This document shows positions 18,391 to 27,667 of a stretch of DNA of 64,000 nucleotides, piece by piece. Source of the DNA: Nitrosomonas sp. Nm33. Lineage in GTDB: Bacteria; Pseudomonadota; Gammaproteobacteria; Burkholderiales; Nitrosomonadaceae. A program made the position numbers and the translations under genes. A model generated the notes under the pieces. It searched no databases. It worked only from the letters and a program-made list of their open reading frames with translations, and was not told where the DNA came from. The first letter of the stretch is position 1, and every line of letters begins with the position of its first letter. The DNA lies in the NCBI RefSeq assembly GCF_900107265.1, contig NZ_FNPJ01000005.1, positions 1 through 64,000 of the forward strand. Direction: 5' to 3'.

Positions 18391-18780
18391 CTATTTAGGC
18401 AGTACCATCACGGCATCCATTTCAACCAGTGCGCCACGTGGAAGAGCTGCCACACCAATCGCTGCTCGCGCAGGATAGGGCTGGCTAAAATGATTGGCCA
18501 TGATTTCATTAACCTTGGTAAAATTGGCAAGATCCGTTAAATAAACGTTTAATTTGACGATATCAGCCAGACTGCCACCGCTTGCCACTGCCACTGCTTT
18601 CATATTGAGTATGACACGCACGATTTGTGATTCGATGCCTTCTACCATTTGCATAGTCGATGGATCCAGTCCAATTTGGCCAGAAAGATAGACTGCCTCA
18701 CCTCCACTCACTCGTATTGCCTGCGAATAAGTGCCAATAGCTTGCGGGGCATCAGTCGTCTGGATAATTTGTTTATTCAT
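18391..18780 (-). CDS. ridA: RidA family reactive-intermediate deaminase
   Basis: 129 residues. It has the YjgF/RidA signature [20 protein letters not shown] with the substrate-carboxylate-binding Arg near residue 103, and [11 protein letters not shown] near the N-terminus. RidA hydrolyses enamine/imine intermediates made by PLP enzymes such as threonine dehydratase and so protects other PLP enzymes. It lies directly upstream of recG on the same strand. A GAGGAGATAGAATG context gives a strong ribosome site. Confidence 0.94.
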   Translation of the reverse strand: MNKQIIQTTDAPQAIGTYSQAIRVSGGEAVYLSGQIGLDPSTMQMVEGIESQIVRVILNMKAVAVASGGSLADIVKLNVYLTDLANFTKVNEIMANHFSQPYPARAAIGVAALPRGALVEMDAVMVLPK

Positions 18781-18899
18781 TCTATCTCCTCAAATATTAA
18801 AATAATATAACTTCAGTTAATGTTTTTTTGTTTAAGCGCTTAGGTATATTCCAATAAATCAACTTTTTTTACCGCAATTCTGATTCCTCGAACAAATCC

Positions 18900-20153
18900 A
18901 TGCAAAAACTCGTTATTTATGGTGGTAAACCACTTTCTGGTGAAATCAGCATTTCTGGCGCAAAAAATGCAGCATTACCAGCGCTGTGCGCCTCATTGTT
19001 GACAAATGACACACTCACTCTCAGAAATGTCCCTGATCTCAAAGATGTCACGACCATGCTGAACTTGTTGAAACAAATGGGCGTAACTATCTTAACAAAC
19101 GATCAGTCAGAAATGGAGTTATCTGCTGCCGATCTTACCAATCCAACCGCCCCTTATGAAATGGTCAAAACCATGCGTGCTGCCATACTGGTACTTGGAC
19201 CGCTACTTGCCCATAAGGGTGAAGCCATCATTTCCTTGCCTGGGGGCTGTGCCATCGGCCTGCGCCCTGTAGACCAGCATATCAAAGGTCTCCAAGCCAT
19301 GGGTGCAGAAATCATAATCGAACATGGTTATATTCATGCCAAAGCTAAAAAGTTAATTGGAACACGGATTGTGATGGATATCGTCACTGTGACCGGTACC
19401 GAGAATCTCATGATGGCAGCTTGCCTCGCTTCTGGTTTGACGATATTGGAAAACGCTGCACGGGAGCCCGAGATTATCGATCTGGCACAGTGCCTGATTA
19501 AAATGGGGGCAAAAATTGAGGGGGCGGGAACAGATGTCATTACTATTCAAGGTGTCAAGGCATTGCATGGTTGCACGCATGATGTGATGCCTGATCGTAT
19601 TGAAACAGGAACCTTCCTGACTGCAGTCACTGCCAGTGGCGGCGAAATTCATCTTAAAGGAGCTCAAGCAGGTACGCTGGACGCAGTCATCGATAAACTG
19701 CTGGAAGCAGGTGCCATCATCAATTCAGGAAAAAACTGGATTCATCTCACTATGAACCTGCCACCCAAGTCAGTGAGCTTGCGAACGGCTCCCTACCCTG
19801 CTTTCCCAACGGATATGCAAGCCCAGTTCATGGCGCTCAATAGCGTAGCTAATGGCACTGCCATCATCACTGAGACAATTTTTGAAAATCGCTTCATGCA
19901 TGTTCAGGAATTGAAACGCATGAATGCTGAGATCACGGTAGAAGGCAATACTGCCATTGTGCATGGCATACCAAGGCTTGATGGGGCAGGTGTTATGGCT
20001 ACTGATCTACGTGCGTCAGCAAGCTTGGTTATAGCAGGATTGATCGCGCAGGGTGAAACAATCATTGATCGTATTTACCATCTTGATCGTGGTTATGAGC
20101 GTATCGAGCAAAAATTAGCGCAACTGGGGGCACAGATAGCACGCATAAACTAA
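18900..20153 (+). CDS. murA: UDP-N-acetylglucosamine 1-carboxyvinyltransferase MurA
   Basis: 417 residues, the normal MurA length. It transfers enolpyruvate from PEP to UDP-GlcNAc in the first committed step of peptidoglycan synthesis. Lys22-Asn23 ([11 protein letters not shown]) and the catalytic Cys117 in [13 protein letters not shown] are present; a Cys at this place means the usual fosfomycin target is kept. The end [15 protein letters not shown] is typical. The gene diverges from ridA-recG with 119 bases between starts and converges on the next gene across a shared hairpin. Confidence 0.97.
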   Translation: MQKLVIYGGKPLSGEISISGAKNAALPALCASLLTNDTLTLRNVPDLKDVTTMLNLLKQMGVTILTNDQSEMELSAADLTNPTAPYEMVKTMRAAILVLGPLLAHKGEAIISLPGGCAIGLRPVDQHIKGLQAMGAEIIIEHGYIHAKAKKLIGTRIVMDIVTVTGTENLMMAACLASGLTILENAAREPEIIDLAQCLIKMGAKIEGAGTDVITIQGVKALHGCTHDVMPDRIETGTFLTAVTASGGEIHLKGAQAGTLDAVIDKLLEAGAIINSGKNWIHLTMNLPPKSVSLRTAPYPAFPTDMQAQFMALNSVANGTAIITETIFENRFMHVQELKRMNAEITVEGNTAIVHGIPRLDGAGVMATDLRASASLVIAGLIAQGETIIDRIYHLDRGYERIEQKLAQLGAQIARIN

Positions 20154-20161
20154 AATAAAAA

Positions 20162-20187
20162 AACCCCAGTAAATCATTACTGGGGTT
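20162..20187 (-). terminator. Bidirectional intrinsic terminator
   Basis: The 9-bp stem aaccccagt / actggggtt has an 8-base loop. Read on the minus strand it is followed by a run of seven T, so it is a good terminator for the membrane-protein gene; it also ends murA on the plus strand, with a weaker tail. Confidence 0.8.
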
Positions 20188-20212
20188 GGATTATAAGAAT
20201 TTGAAGTAAAAA

Positions 20213-20881
20213 TTAGCTGCCAGCTAACGCAGATTGCTTGTAGCTAACAACCACTGTAGCTAAGCGAGAATTCAGCCCCATAACTGGAATAACCAGCAAT
20301 TTCTTACCATTAACATCCGATATCATGGTAATTTTTCGTTTTTGAAGTACCTCAGCAGGATAGAGTTCTTTCCCTTCTGCTTCTTCCAGCTTTTTATCTG
20401 TTGAAACAAGCAATTTGCCATCATCACTGATCAAAACAACGCGTTCTGTATCTTTCATTTTAACCAGTTCATTCAGATATTGGCTGACCTGATCTAGGTT
20501 ATTGCGGATTAATTCGCCTCGTACTGCCCATGACAAAACCTGGCCAAAACGTTCTTCTTCTTTGACATATTGACTATCAGCATATTCACGTGCCTTTCTA
20601 ATCAATATTGAACGCTCTGTTTCAAGAGCTTGGGCGATTTCAGCACGCTCTTTCTCCACGCGGGATTCAGCTTGACTAACCGCAATATATTTCCATGCAA
20701 TAACCAATAATAAAATCCCCAAAAAAACAAAAAGCGACCATGCCGGTAATTGCATATGCTGGATTTTGGCAATGGGGGCAAATTTTTCACTCAATACGTT
20801 CATAAGTGAAGCGGGTTTAGCCCACTCAATTTTGCTTTTTTCGCTTTGATCGCCTTCATTTTGTTTGTACTGATCTGTCAT
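20213..20881 (-). CDS. Hypothetical single-pass membrane protein with coiled coil and sensor-like domain
   Basis: A 222-residue protein. A charged cytoplasmic N-terminus (~1-42) is followed by one membrane helix (~44-63), a charged helical stretch rich in Glu/Arg (~65-120) and a C-terminal alpha/beta domain with VVLISDDGKLLVSTDKK and LLVIPVMGLNSRLATVVV. That C-terminal pattern resembles PAS/Cache-type extracytoplasmic sensor modules, but no signalling output domain is present. I do not recognise the family. The ATG at 20881 is supported by AAGGAG 9 bases upstream. It converges on murA. Confidence 0.7.
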   Translation of the reverse strand: MTDQYKQNEGDQSEKSKIEWAKPASLMNVLSEKFAPIAKIQHMQLPAWSLFVFLGILLLVIAWKYIAVSQAESRVEKERAEIAQALETERSILIRKAREYADSQYVKEEERFGQVLSWAVRGELIRNNLDQVSQYLNELVKMKDTERVVLISDDGKLLVSTDKKLEEAEGKELYPAEVLQKRKITMISDVNGKKLLVIPVMGLNSRLATVVVSYKQSALAGS

Positions 20882-21015
20882 GAAATAGCTCCTTGTTGAT
20901 GTGACAGGAAAGAAAAGCTCCAATTATCCACTATTCCGGATTGAAGGAAAAGAAAAGTTCATAATATTTTGTATGGATGGGTAAAGTATGTTGCAAGAAG
21001 TAAAATATGCTCTCC

Positions 21016-21266
21016 TTAACCCGGATATTTCACCAAATCGACCTCTACTATAAGGCAAAAGTTGATGAATGAGCGTTCTCGGACAGTTTTATACAAATCC
21101 AACTTGCACTCACTGGCCTTCGCAGGCACTGATAGGAGATTTGTGGCATCTTTTCCGTCCCTACTTCACGCCAATAGTCGTAGATAATAGCTTGGTGCGG
21201 GATACGTAAATCTGCTCGCAAATCTCCTCACCGTCATCCCGCGTCCTGGCGAAATATCCGGGTTAA
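21016..21266. mobile_element. 251-bp element with perfect 16-bp inverted ends
   Basis: ttaacccggatatttc at 21016-21031 is the exact complement of gaaatatccgggttaa at 21251-21266. The interior has no convincing coding frame. It fills most of the 420-base gap between the membrane-protein gene and argH, ending 35 bases before the argH start. It looks like an internally deleted insertion sequence or a MITE; the ends recall some IS1380-type elements, from memory only. Confidence 0.75.
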
Positions 21267-21301
21267 ACTTAAACTTTACCAACTCAATAAACTCATTCTA
21301 A

Positions 21302-22708
21302 ATGGAGAAGAAAACCGCAGTGGAAAATAATGCCAAAACCTGGTCAGGGCGATTCAATGAACCTGTTTCTCAATTGGTTCAGCGATATACCGCCTCAGTA
21401 AATTTTGATAAACGATTGGCTGAATACGATATACAAGGATCCCTGGCACATGCACGAATGCTTTCAGCGGTGGGTGTAATCAGCCCAGCTGATCTGACTG
21501 CTATCGAACAGGGACTCAGTCAGATTCTTGAAGAAATTCGCAATAATATCTTTGAGTGGCAAATCGAATTAGAAGATGTTCACCTTAATATCGAGAAACG
21601 TCTGACAGCATTGATTGGTGATGCAGGGAAAAGATTACATACTGCCCGCTCCCGCAATGATCAGGTAGCTACTGATATCCGGCTTTATCTGCGGGCTTCG
21701 ATTGATGAGATCGTCAATCTTATCCAATCCATGCAACGGGCTCTTCTGGATTTGGCTGAGCAACATATAGAGACAGTGATGCCTGGTTTTACCCATCTCC
21801 AGGTGGCTCAACCTGTTTCATTTGGTCATCATCTGATGGCTTATTATGAAATGCTCTGCAGAGATGTCGCCAGATTGCTAGACTGTCGCAAACGTGTCAA
21901 TAAATTACCTCTGGGGGCAGCGGCACTAGCTGGAACCAGTTATCCCATCGATCGTGAAATGGTCGCACAAACGCTTGGTTTTGATGGTATTTGCCTAAAC
22001 TCGCTCGATGCCGTATCGGATCGTGATTTTGCAATTGAATTTTGTACCTGCGCAGCATTGATCATGACCCATCTTTCGCGCTTTTCTGAAGAACTGATTA
22101 TCTGGATGAGTTCTGCCTTCAATTTTATTCAACTGGCAGATCGTTTCTGTACAGGTTCATCCATTATGCCGCAAAAGAAAAATCCTGATGTACCTGAACT
22201 GGTCAGGGGAAAAACAGGGCGTATTAATGGTCATCTGGTTGCATTGCTGACGCTGATGAAATCCCAGCCACTTGCCTACAACAAGGATAATCAGGAAGAC
22301 AAAGAGCCACTATTTGATACTGTTGATACCTTGGTAGATACACTCCGTATTTATACGGATATGCTTCCTGGCATAACCGTAAATAATGACGTCATGCGTA
22401 ACGCGGCAATGCGGGGCTATGCCACAGCAACCGATTTGGCAGACTATCTGGTCAAAAAGGGTCTCCCCTTCCGTGATGCCCATGAAATCGTCGCTAAAAC
22501 GGTTCGTTTTGCTGAAAATAAAAGCTGTGATTTAAGCGAACTTTCGCTGTCTGAATTGAAGCAGTTCTCATCTATCATCGAGCAGGATATTTTTTCGATT
22601 TTAACACTTGAAGGCTCAATGAAAAGCCGCAACCACCCTGGTGGAACAGCACCAGCGCAGGTCCGTGCAGCGATTATGCAGGCCAGAAAAGATTTATCTA
22701 ATCATTGA
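21302..22708 (+). CDS. argH: Argininosuccinate lyase
   Basis: 468 residues, usual for ArgH, which splits argininosuccinate into arginine and fumarate in the last step of arginine synthesis. The superfamily signature [12 protein letters not shown] is intact, as are [12 protein letters not shown] and the [17 protein letters not shown] histidine region. The N-terminus [19 protein letters not shown] is typical. The gene stands alone; the 251-bp element ends 35 bases upstream, so the promoter must be in or overlapping that element (inference). Confidence 0.97.
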   Translation: MEKKTAVENNAKTWSGRFNEPVSQLVQRYTASVNFDKRLAEYDIQGSLAHARMLSAVGVISPADLTAIEQGLSQILEEIRNNIFEWQIELEDVHLNIEKRLTALIGDAGKRLHTARSRNDQVATDIRLYLRASIDEIVNLIQSMQRALLDLAEQHIETVMPGFTHLQVAQPVSFGHHLMAYYEMLCRDVARLLDCRKRVNKLPLGAAALAGTSYPIDREMVAQTLGFDGICLNSLDAVSDRDFAIEFCTCAALIMTHLSRFSEELIIWMSSAFNFIQLADRFCTGSSIMPQKKNPDVPELVRGKTGRINGHLVALLTLMKSQPLAYNKDNQEDKEPLFDTVDTLVDTLRIYTDMLPGITVNNDVMRNAAMRGYATATDLADYLVKKGLPFRDAHEIVAKTVRFAENKSCDLSELSLSELKQFSSIIEQDIFSILTLEGSMKSRNHPGGTAPAQVRAAIMQARKDLSNH

Positions 22709-22839
22709 ACTTAAAACTGCAATTGACTGCTTGATTGGAGAGCTAAGCCCATGACATATAGCAGCATTTTCGAAATTTTCTCATTCACCAGAATGGTGGA
22801 GCCGCTACAAGGTGTATCATATGTCGCTTCAGGCGCGAA

Positions 22840-22946
22840 TGCGGCGTTGCTCTTCGTTGCAGGGGATGGCCCTGTGGCTTCATCGTGCCTTGCCTCGCAT
22901 CTGGATCACCACACGCTCCACCCCGTCCAATTGCGGTATTTAGGTT
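22840..22946 (+). mobile_element. 239-bp element, degraded right-end remnant (copy B)
   Basis: The right part of the 239-bp family is recognisable but diverged: gcgttgc..., gtgccttgcctcgcatctgg, cacacgctccaccccgtcca and the end taggtt. The left half is replaced or decayed beyond recognition (22742-22839). It ends 5 bases before the kinase ATG, so the kinase ribosome-binding region is element-derived. Confidence 0.6.
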
Positions 22947-22951
22947 AAATC

Positions 22952-23866
22952 ATGATTCGATCATCCAGTAACTTATCTTCCCAGTCTCCCTGGCTAGAGA
23001 TCGCAGAACAAATCTGTAGTTCTTTGAATACTCATTTTGTTCTGGAAAAGATCAATGCTGTTGGCGGCGGATGTATCAACGAGACTTACCATATTCAAGG
23101 TAATGAGCAGCACTATTTTGTCAAACTGAACAAAGCAAGCAATCTGCCAATGTTTGAGGCAGAAGCGGCTGGTCTTAAAGAAATACAAAATTCTCATACC
23201 TTGCGCGTTCCTGAACCCAAGTGCTGGGGTCGTAATGATTTCAGTGCCTGGCTGGTGCTGGAATACCTGGACTTAAGGCATACACCCAATCAACATGCGG
23301 AAGCATTAGGTACAGGACTGGCCAGTATGCATCGTACTTTCTCTGACCAGTTCGGGTGGTTTCGTAATAATACAATTGGTTCAACTTTACAGAAAAATGA
23401 CCGTTCTTCTGATTGGATTCATTTCTGGCGTCATAATCGGTTAGGATATCAACTCCAGCTTGCTCAGATAAACGACTATAAAGGCAAACTACAAACCCAG
23501 GGTGAGCGGCTTATAGCCGATCTGGACGTGTTCTTTACTGGATCACGTATCAACGCATGCCTATTGCATGGTGATCTATGGAGTGGCAATTACTCGTTTG
23601 ATTCGACAGGACAACCTGTACTATTTGATCCTGCCGTATACTATGGAGATCGAGAAGCTGATCTTGCGATGACTGAGCTTTTCGGGGGATTCCCGCCCCA
23701 GTTCTACGCGAGCTATCAAGACGCCTATCCGCTTGAGGTGGGCTACCGTACTCGCAAAACACTTTACAATCTTTACCATGTTTTAAATCATCTGAATCTG
23801 TTTGGAAGTGGATACCTGCGCCAGGCAGAGCAAATGATGGATAGATTGCTTGCTGAGATAAGATAA
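22952..23866 (+). CDS. Fructosamine-3-kinase-like protein
   Basis: A 304-residue protein of the fructosamine kinase/aminoglycoside phosphotransferase-like group. AVGGGCINETYHI near residue 30 is the nucleotide loop, LLHGDLWSGN near 203 the catalytic loop and DPAVYYGDREADLAMTELFGG the metal-binding and family-specific segment. Members phosphorylate ketosamines on glycated proteins or small molecules, which leads to deglycation. The start at 22952 has only a weak ribosome site (taggtt), contributed by the element remnant upstream. Confidence 0.92.
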   Translation: MIRSSSNLSSQSPWLEIAEQICSSLNTHFVLEKINAVGGGCINETYHIQGNEQHYFVKLNKASNLPMFEAEAAGLKEIQNSHTLRVPEPKCWGRNDFSAWLVLEYLDLRHTPNQHAEALGTGLASMHRTFSDQFGWFRNNTIGSTLQKNDRSSDWIHFWRHNRLGYQLQLAQINDYKGKLQTQGERLIADLDVFFTGSRINACLLHGDLWSGNYSFDSTGQPVLFDPAVYYGDREADLAMTELFGGFPPQFYASYQDAYPLEVGYRTRKTLYNLYHVLNHLNLFGSGYLRQAEQMMDRLLAEIR

Positions 23867-24009
23867 AGTTTTGGTGCAGAGCTTTACTATTTTTTGCCTG
23901 ATTGTAAAGGCATGAGAGACACTATAGAATAAAATCAAAGTCGGATTAAACGTTATAATAATTAATTAATTAGACTCTTTGTTATTTAACGAATCAAATA
24001 GGGACTGTT

Positions 24010-25527
24010 ATGGCACAAAGCTCAACAAATATTTCCAAGCGTCTTAAAAGCCTCGAAAAACATCTTGCCGAAGAACATCCGGATAATCCGGTATTGGCTA
24101 AGGCAGTTCACAGTTTTCGCAAACTAGATCACGTAGCCCAGAATATCGGTTTACTGGATAGAAACGAATCTTACGCAACCTATGTCACCTGGTGGCCGAT
24201 GATTGCGGTACTGGGAACATTCTCAGCTGGCAAATCAACTTTTATCAATTCTTACCTGGGCCTGCATTTGCAACGCACGGGTAATCAAGCAGTCGATGAT
24301 AAATTTACGGTTATTTGCTACAGTAGCCACGATGAAGTTAAAACGTTACCGGGCGTAGCATTGGATGCTGATCCGCGTTTCCCTTTTTACCAAATCAGTC
24401 GAAGTATCGCAGAGATTTCAGAAGCCGGTCCTCAGCGCATTGATGCTTACATCCAGCTAAAAACGTGTCCTTCTGAAAAAATCCGTGGCAAGATTTTGAT
24501 TGACTCTCCTGGATTTGATGCGGATAGTCAACGTAACGCCACTTTACGTCTGACGCAGCATATCATTGATTTATCCGATCTGGTGCTTGTATTTTTTGAT
24601 GCACGCCACCCCGAGCCAGGCGCCATGAAAGATACTTTGGAATATCTGGTAGCAGGCACCATTAATCGCGCTGACGCCAATAAATTCGTTTATATCCTTA
24701 ATCAAATGGATGTGACCGCGAAAGAAGACAATCCTGAAGAAGTCGTCTCTGCCTGGCAGCGTTCCTTGGCGCAAGCAGGTTTATTTGCTGGCAAGTTTTA
24801 CCGGATTTATAATCCTGAAGCCGCTACGCCGATTGAAGATCCACTCATCCGGGAACGTTATGAGAATAAACGTGAAGAAGATATGGCGGAGCTCAATACG
24901 CGTATGCAGCAAATTGAAGTTGAACGATCCTATCGTATAGCCGGCATGCTTGAACAAACGGCTGAAACCATCGGCAACCAGGTTATCCACAAACTTACCG
25001 GCATGCTCCAAAACTGGAAAAAACGAGTAATTTTGTTTGATAGTATCCTATTCAGTACCTTGCTGATTTTAAGTGGCGTTGCTTTTTGGTTAACTGATAG
25101 TTGGAATCTCTTGAAAATATTTGCTGAAAATATTATGGCCTGTGAAACATCATCACTTGTTGGTCTTGGCATAATAGCGGGTGTGATGGGCTATATTCAT
25201 TTCACCATTCGCAGTAAGGTAGCAGACAATATGATCAAAAAACTCCCTGCAGAATTTGGTCATGATCACACTGCCTGCAAGCAATACACCCAGGCATTCA
25301 TCAAGAGTACAGCGGCTTATCGACCCATGTTTTTACAAAAACCTGCCGGTTGGAATAACTCAAATCAAAATATTCTTGCTCAGGTGAAAAGCGAAGCCAA
25401 TGACTATATCCAATCATTGAACGATCAATTTACCAACCCTTCTGGTCACAAAGTGGAAGTTGCAGCTGAAGAGCAACCTGCAGCAGAAAGCGTCACCATA
25501 CCTGAAGCCAAGGCTGAGCAAGCATAA
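24010..25527 (+). CDS. Dynamin-like GTPase with membrane segments
   Basis: 505 residues. The GTPase domain has G1 GTFSAGKST at 69-77, G3 DSPG in ILIDSPGFDADS near 164 and G4 NQMD near 235, as in the dynamin/EHD family. Two hydrophobic segments at about 340-362 and 375-395 follow, so it is probably anchored in the inner membrane, and the last ~40 residues are Glu/Ala-rich. Bacterial dynamin-like proteins remodel or repair membranes; the target here is unknown. No partner dynamin is adjacent. It is preceded by 143 bases of AT-rich DNA and followed by a strong terminator. Confidence 0.88.
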   Translation: MAQSSTNISKRLKSLEKHLAEEHPDNPVLAKAVHSFRKLDHVAQNIGLLDRNESYATYVTWWPMIAVLGTFSAGKSTFINSYLGLHLQRTGNQAVDDKFTVICYSSHDEVKTLPGVALDADPRFPFYQISRSIAEISEAGPQRIDAYIQLKTCPSEKIRGKILIDSPGFDADSQRNATLRLTQHIIDLSDLVLVFFDARHPEPGAMKDTLEYLVAGTINRADANKFVYILNQMDVTAKEDNPEEVVSAWQRSLAQAGLFAGKFYRIYNPEAATPIEDPLIRERYENKREEDMAELNTRMQQIEVERSYRIAGMLEQTAETIGNQVIHKLTGMLQNWKKRVILFDSILFSTLLILSGVAFWLTDSWNLLKIFAENIMACETSSLVGLGIIAGVMGYIHFTIRSKVADNMIKKLPAEFGHDHTACKQYTQAFIKSTAAYRPMFLQKPAGWNNSNQNILAQVKSEANDYIQSLNDQFTNPSGHKVEVAAEEQPAAESVTIPEAKAEQA

Positions 25528-25610
25528 GAAAAGATCAAAATAAAGCAACCACCCTACTATGTTGAAAAAAGTTAACCCTGTTTTTTAAAAGACTGGTTTC
25601 TAGTCAAAAA

Positions 25611-25629
25611 CCCCCGGCCTTGCCGGGGG
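25611..25629 (+). terminator. Intrinsic terminator after the dynamin-like gene
   Basis: An 8-bp GC stem cccccggc / gccggggg with a 3-base loop, preceded by aaaaa and followed by a short T-containing tail, 84 bases beyond the stop codon. Confidence 0.8.
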
Positions 25630-25704
25630 GTTGCTTTAGTAAAGCGCAGACAGGATAAGCAGTATGACGAGAAGAAATCGACAAAGCTTGTTTTAAGCTA
25701 TATT

Positions 25705-25942
25705 CCTATATCCCTCAGTTGGGCAGAATGAAGTGTGTGGTTTTGCGAGTGCAGGGCAAGGCGCAATGACACGGAATGATCGTTCCATTCCAAAGAGTTG
25801 CAACCGCAGTCATGGGCTTGCAAAATCGCGCAATCCTTACCAAAGCGGAAACACTCAGAAGGTAAAAATGAAATTTATAGGAAAGGTTATTATATTCGTT
25901 AATGCTACGTCAGAGCGAGCGATGATCTGGGGAATCCAGGTT
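25705..25942 (-). mobile_element. 239-bp element, copy C (reverse orientation)
   Basis: A nearly complete copy on the minus strand. It runs from ctcagttgggcagaatgaag, matching the right end of copy A inverted, through gttttgcgagtgcagggcaa and gggcttgcaaaatcgcgcaa, to ggaatccaggttt. The outermost right end is diverged (cctatatcc instead of cctagattcc). It lies in the gap between the dynamin-like gene and the small membrane gene. Confidence 0.8.
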
Positions 25943-25958
25943 TAATTTACAATCAAAA

Positions 25959-26300
25959 TTACTTGTGCTCAGACTTGTTAGTCCTGGTTTCAATAATCTC
26001 AGCATCTTCGATTACAATGGACTTCTCTTCTCCCTCAAACTTTCCAGTTTTTTGTAGTTTGCGCCGCAGCCACCAGAATCTTATTCCTATAGCCGCAGCC
26101 ACTACCACAATTAAAGCAAAAAAAATCGAAAAAAAGACCATCCCCAGCAACATCGCACCAATAAATAAAGGAAGAAGTGCTAAGAAAAATAACCAGCGTT
26201 GCCAAGGTGAACCACCGGGGACAGATCCGTTCTGCGATGACTCTGAATGCTTATAATCAATTGTCCTACTGATGATTATTTTTCTGCGATTATCGTTCAT
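25959..26300 (-). CDS. Small two-helix membrane protein next to pepP
   Basis: A 113-residue protein with a polar N-terminus, two adjacent hydrophobic segments (about 35-55 and 57-75) and a charged C-terminal tail (KSIVIEDAEIIETR). No family is recognised. Its ATG overlaps the pepP stop (ATGA) and GAGGAG precedes it inside pepP, so the two are translationally coupled. It is probably a conserved envelope protein of unknown role. Confidence 0.75.
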   Translation of the reverse strand: MNDNRRKIIISRTIDYKHSESSQNGSVPGGSPWQRWLFFLALLPLFIGAMLLGMVFFSIFFALIVVVAAAIGIRFWWLRRKLQKTGKFEGEEKSIVIEDAEIIETRTNKSEHK

Positions 26301-27604
26301 TGTGTTAGCTCCTCTATTTCTGCCACCGTTTTAGGTACATCGATAGTCAGCACTTCATGACCAGCAGTTGTCACTGCCACATCATCTTCGATACGTACCC
26401 CAATATTCCAGAAATGCTGCGGAATATTATCTGCTGGACGAATGTAACACCCTGGCTCCACTGTCAAAGTCATTCCCGGGGATAAACAGCGCCATTGACC
26501 ATTTTGTTTATATTCCCCCGCATCATGAACATCCAGTCCCAACCAATGCCCCGTACGGTGCATGTAAAAACGTTTGTAATCTTCTGATTGAATCACGTCA
26601 TCCACGCTACCTTGGCAAAGCCCCAGATCAATAAATCCCTGGACCAGCACCTGTAAAGCAGCTTGATGGGGCATATCCCAGGTATTCCCTGGCTGGACTG
26701 CCGCGATTGCTGCCATTTGAGCAAAGAGCACGAGCTGATAAATATCTTTTTGTACCGAAGTAAACTTTCTATCTACCGGGAATGTACGGGTGATATCGGC
26801 TGCATAACCATTAAATTCACAACCAGCATCGATAAGCAGCAAATCACCAGACTGTAACTGCGCATTATTTTCGATGTAATGTAACACACACGCATTGGCG
26901 CCCCCTGCCACGATAGGCGTATAAGCCGGCGCTTGTGAGCCCAACCGGCGGAACTCATGCAATAGCTCGGCTTCGATTTCATATTCATACATGCCAGGTT
27001 TAGTCTTCTGCATCGCACGACAATGTGCTCCCGCAGAAATTTTTGCCGCATGGCGCATGAGTGAGAGCTCTTCCTCACTTTTGAACAAGCGCATTTCATC
27101 CAAAATGTGACGAATATCACGTATTTCGTGGGGTGCTGAGACGCCGCTACGTACCCGTTCTCTTACCTGATTAACCCAGCTGATGAGGCGCGTATCCCAT
27201 GTTGTGTCTTGCCCTAACATGGAATAGATAGTGGGTTGATTCTCAAGTAGTTTGGGTATCCATTCATCCAATTTGGCTATGGGATAAGCTGCGTCAAAGC
27301 CAAATGCTTCACGTGCAGCATCGGGTCCATAGCGGAAACCATCCCAGATTTCACTTTCCTTATCTTTTTCCCGACAGAATAGTATTTGTTCAGCATTTCT
27401 CTGACCATTCTCGCAAATAATGACCAAGACTGCTTCAGGTTCATGGAAACCCGTTAGATAATAAAAATAGCTATCGAAGCGATAGGGATAAAGAGCATCC
27501 CGATTTCTGAGTCTTACAGGAGACGTTGCAATGATGGCAGCGCCTTTCTGCATTTGTGACAATAAGTGTAAACGCCGATCGCTAAAAGTTTTGATTTGAT
27601 TCAT
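26297..27604 (-). CDS. pepP: Xaa-Pro aminopeptidase (aminopeptidase P II)
   Basis: 435 residues. It is a creatinase-fold (M24) dinuclear metallopeptidase that removes N-terminal residues before proline. The first metal-binding Asp pair is in LLIDAGCEFNGYAADITRTFP; the later His and two Glu lie in HRTGHWLGLDVHD, TVEPGCYI and GVRIEDDVAV. The N-terminal domain has the family pattern NRDALYPYRFDSYFYYLTGF. It lies 63 bases downstream of polA on the same strand. Confidence 0.95.
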   Translation of the reverse strand: MNQIKTFSDRRLHLLSQMQKGAAIIATSPVRLRNRDALYPYRFDSYFYYLTGFHEPEAVLVIICENGQRNAEQILFCREKDKESEIWDGFRYGPDAAREAFGFDAAYPIAKLDEWIPKLLENQPTIYSMLGQDTTWDTRLISWVNQVRERVRSGVSAPHEIRDIRHILDEMRLFKSEEELSLMRHAAKISAGAHCRAMQKTKPGMYEYEIEAELLHEFRRLGSQAPAYTPIVAGGANACVLHYIENNAQLQSGDLLLIDAGCEFNGYAADITRTFPVDRKFTSVQKDIYQLVLFAQMAAIAAVQPGNTWDMPHQAALQVLVQGFIDLGLCQGSVDDVIQSEDYKRFYMHRTGHWLGLDVHDAGEYKQNGQWRCLSPGMTLTVEPGCYIRPADNIPQHFWNIGVRIEDDVAVTTAGHEVLTIDVPKTVAEIEELTQ

Positions 27605-27667
27605 AGTGGCTTGATTTTTACAGGAATCCTCAGGGAAAGCAATGCAAAATGGCTTTTTTCACAAAGA

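Noticed and set aside
22751-22948. 65-codon frame between argH and the kinase
   Set aside because: Its C-terminal part is the 239-bp element remnant and the N-terminal part has no recognisable content.
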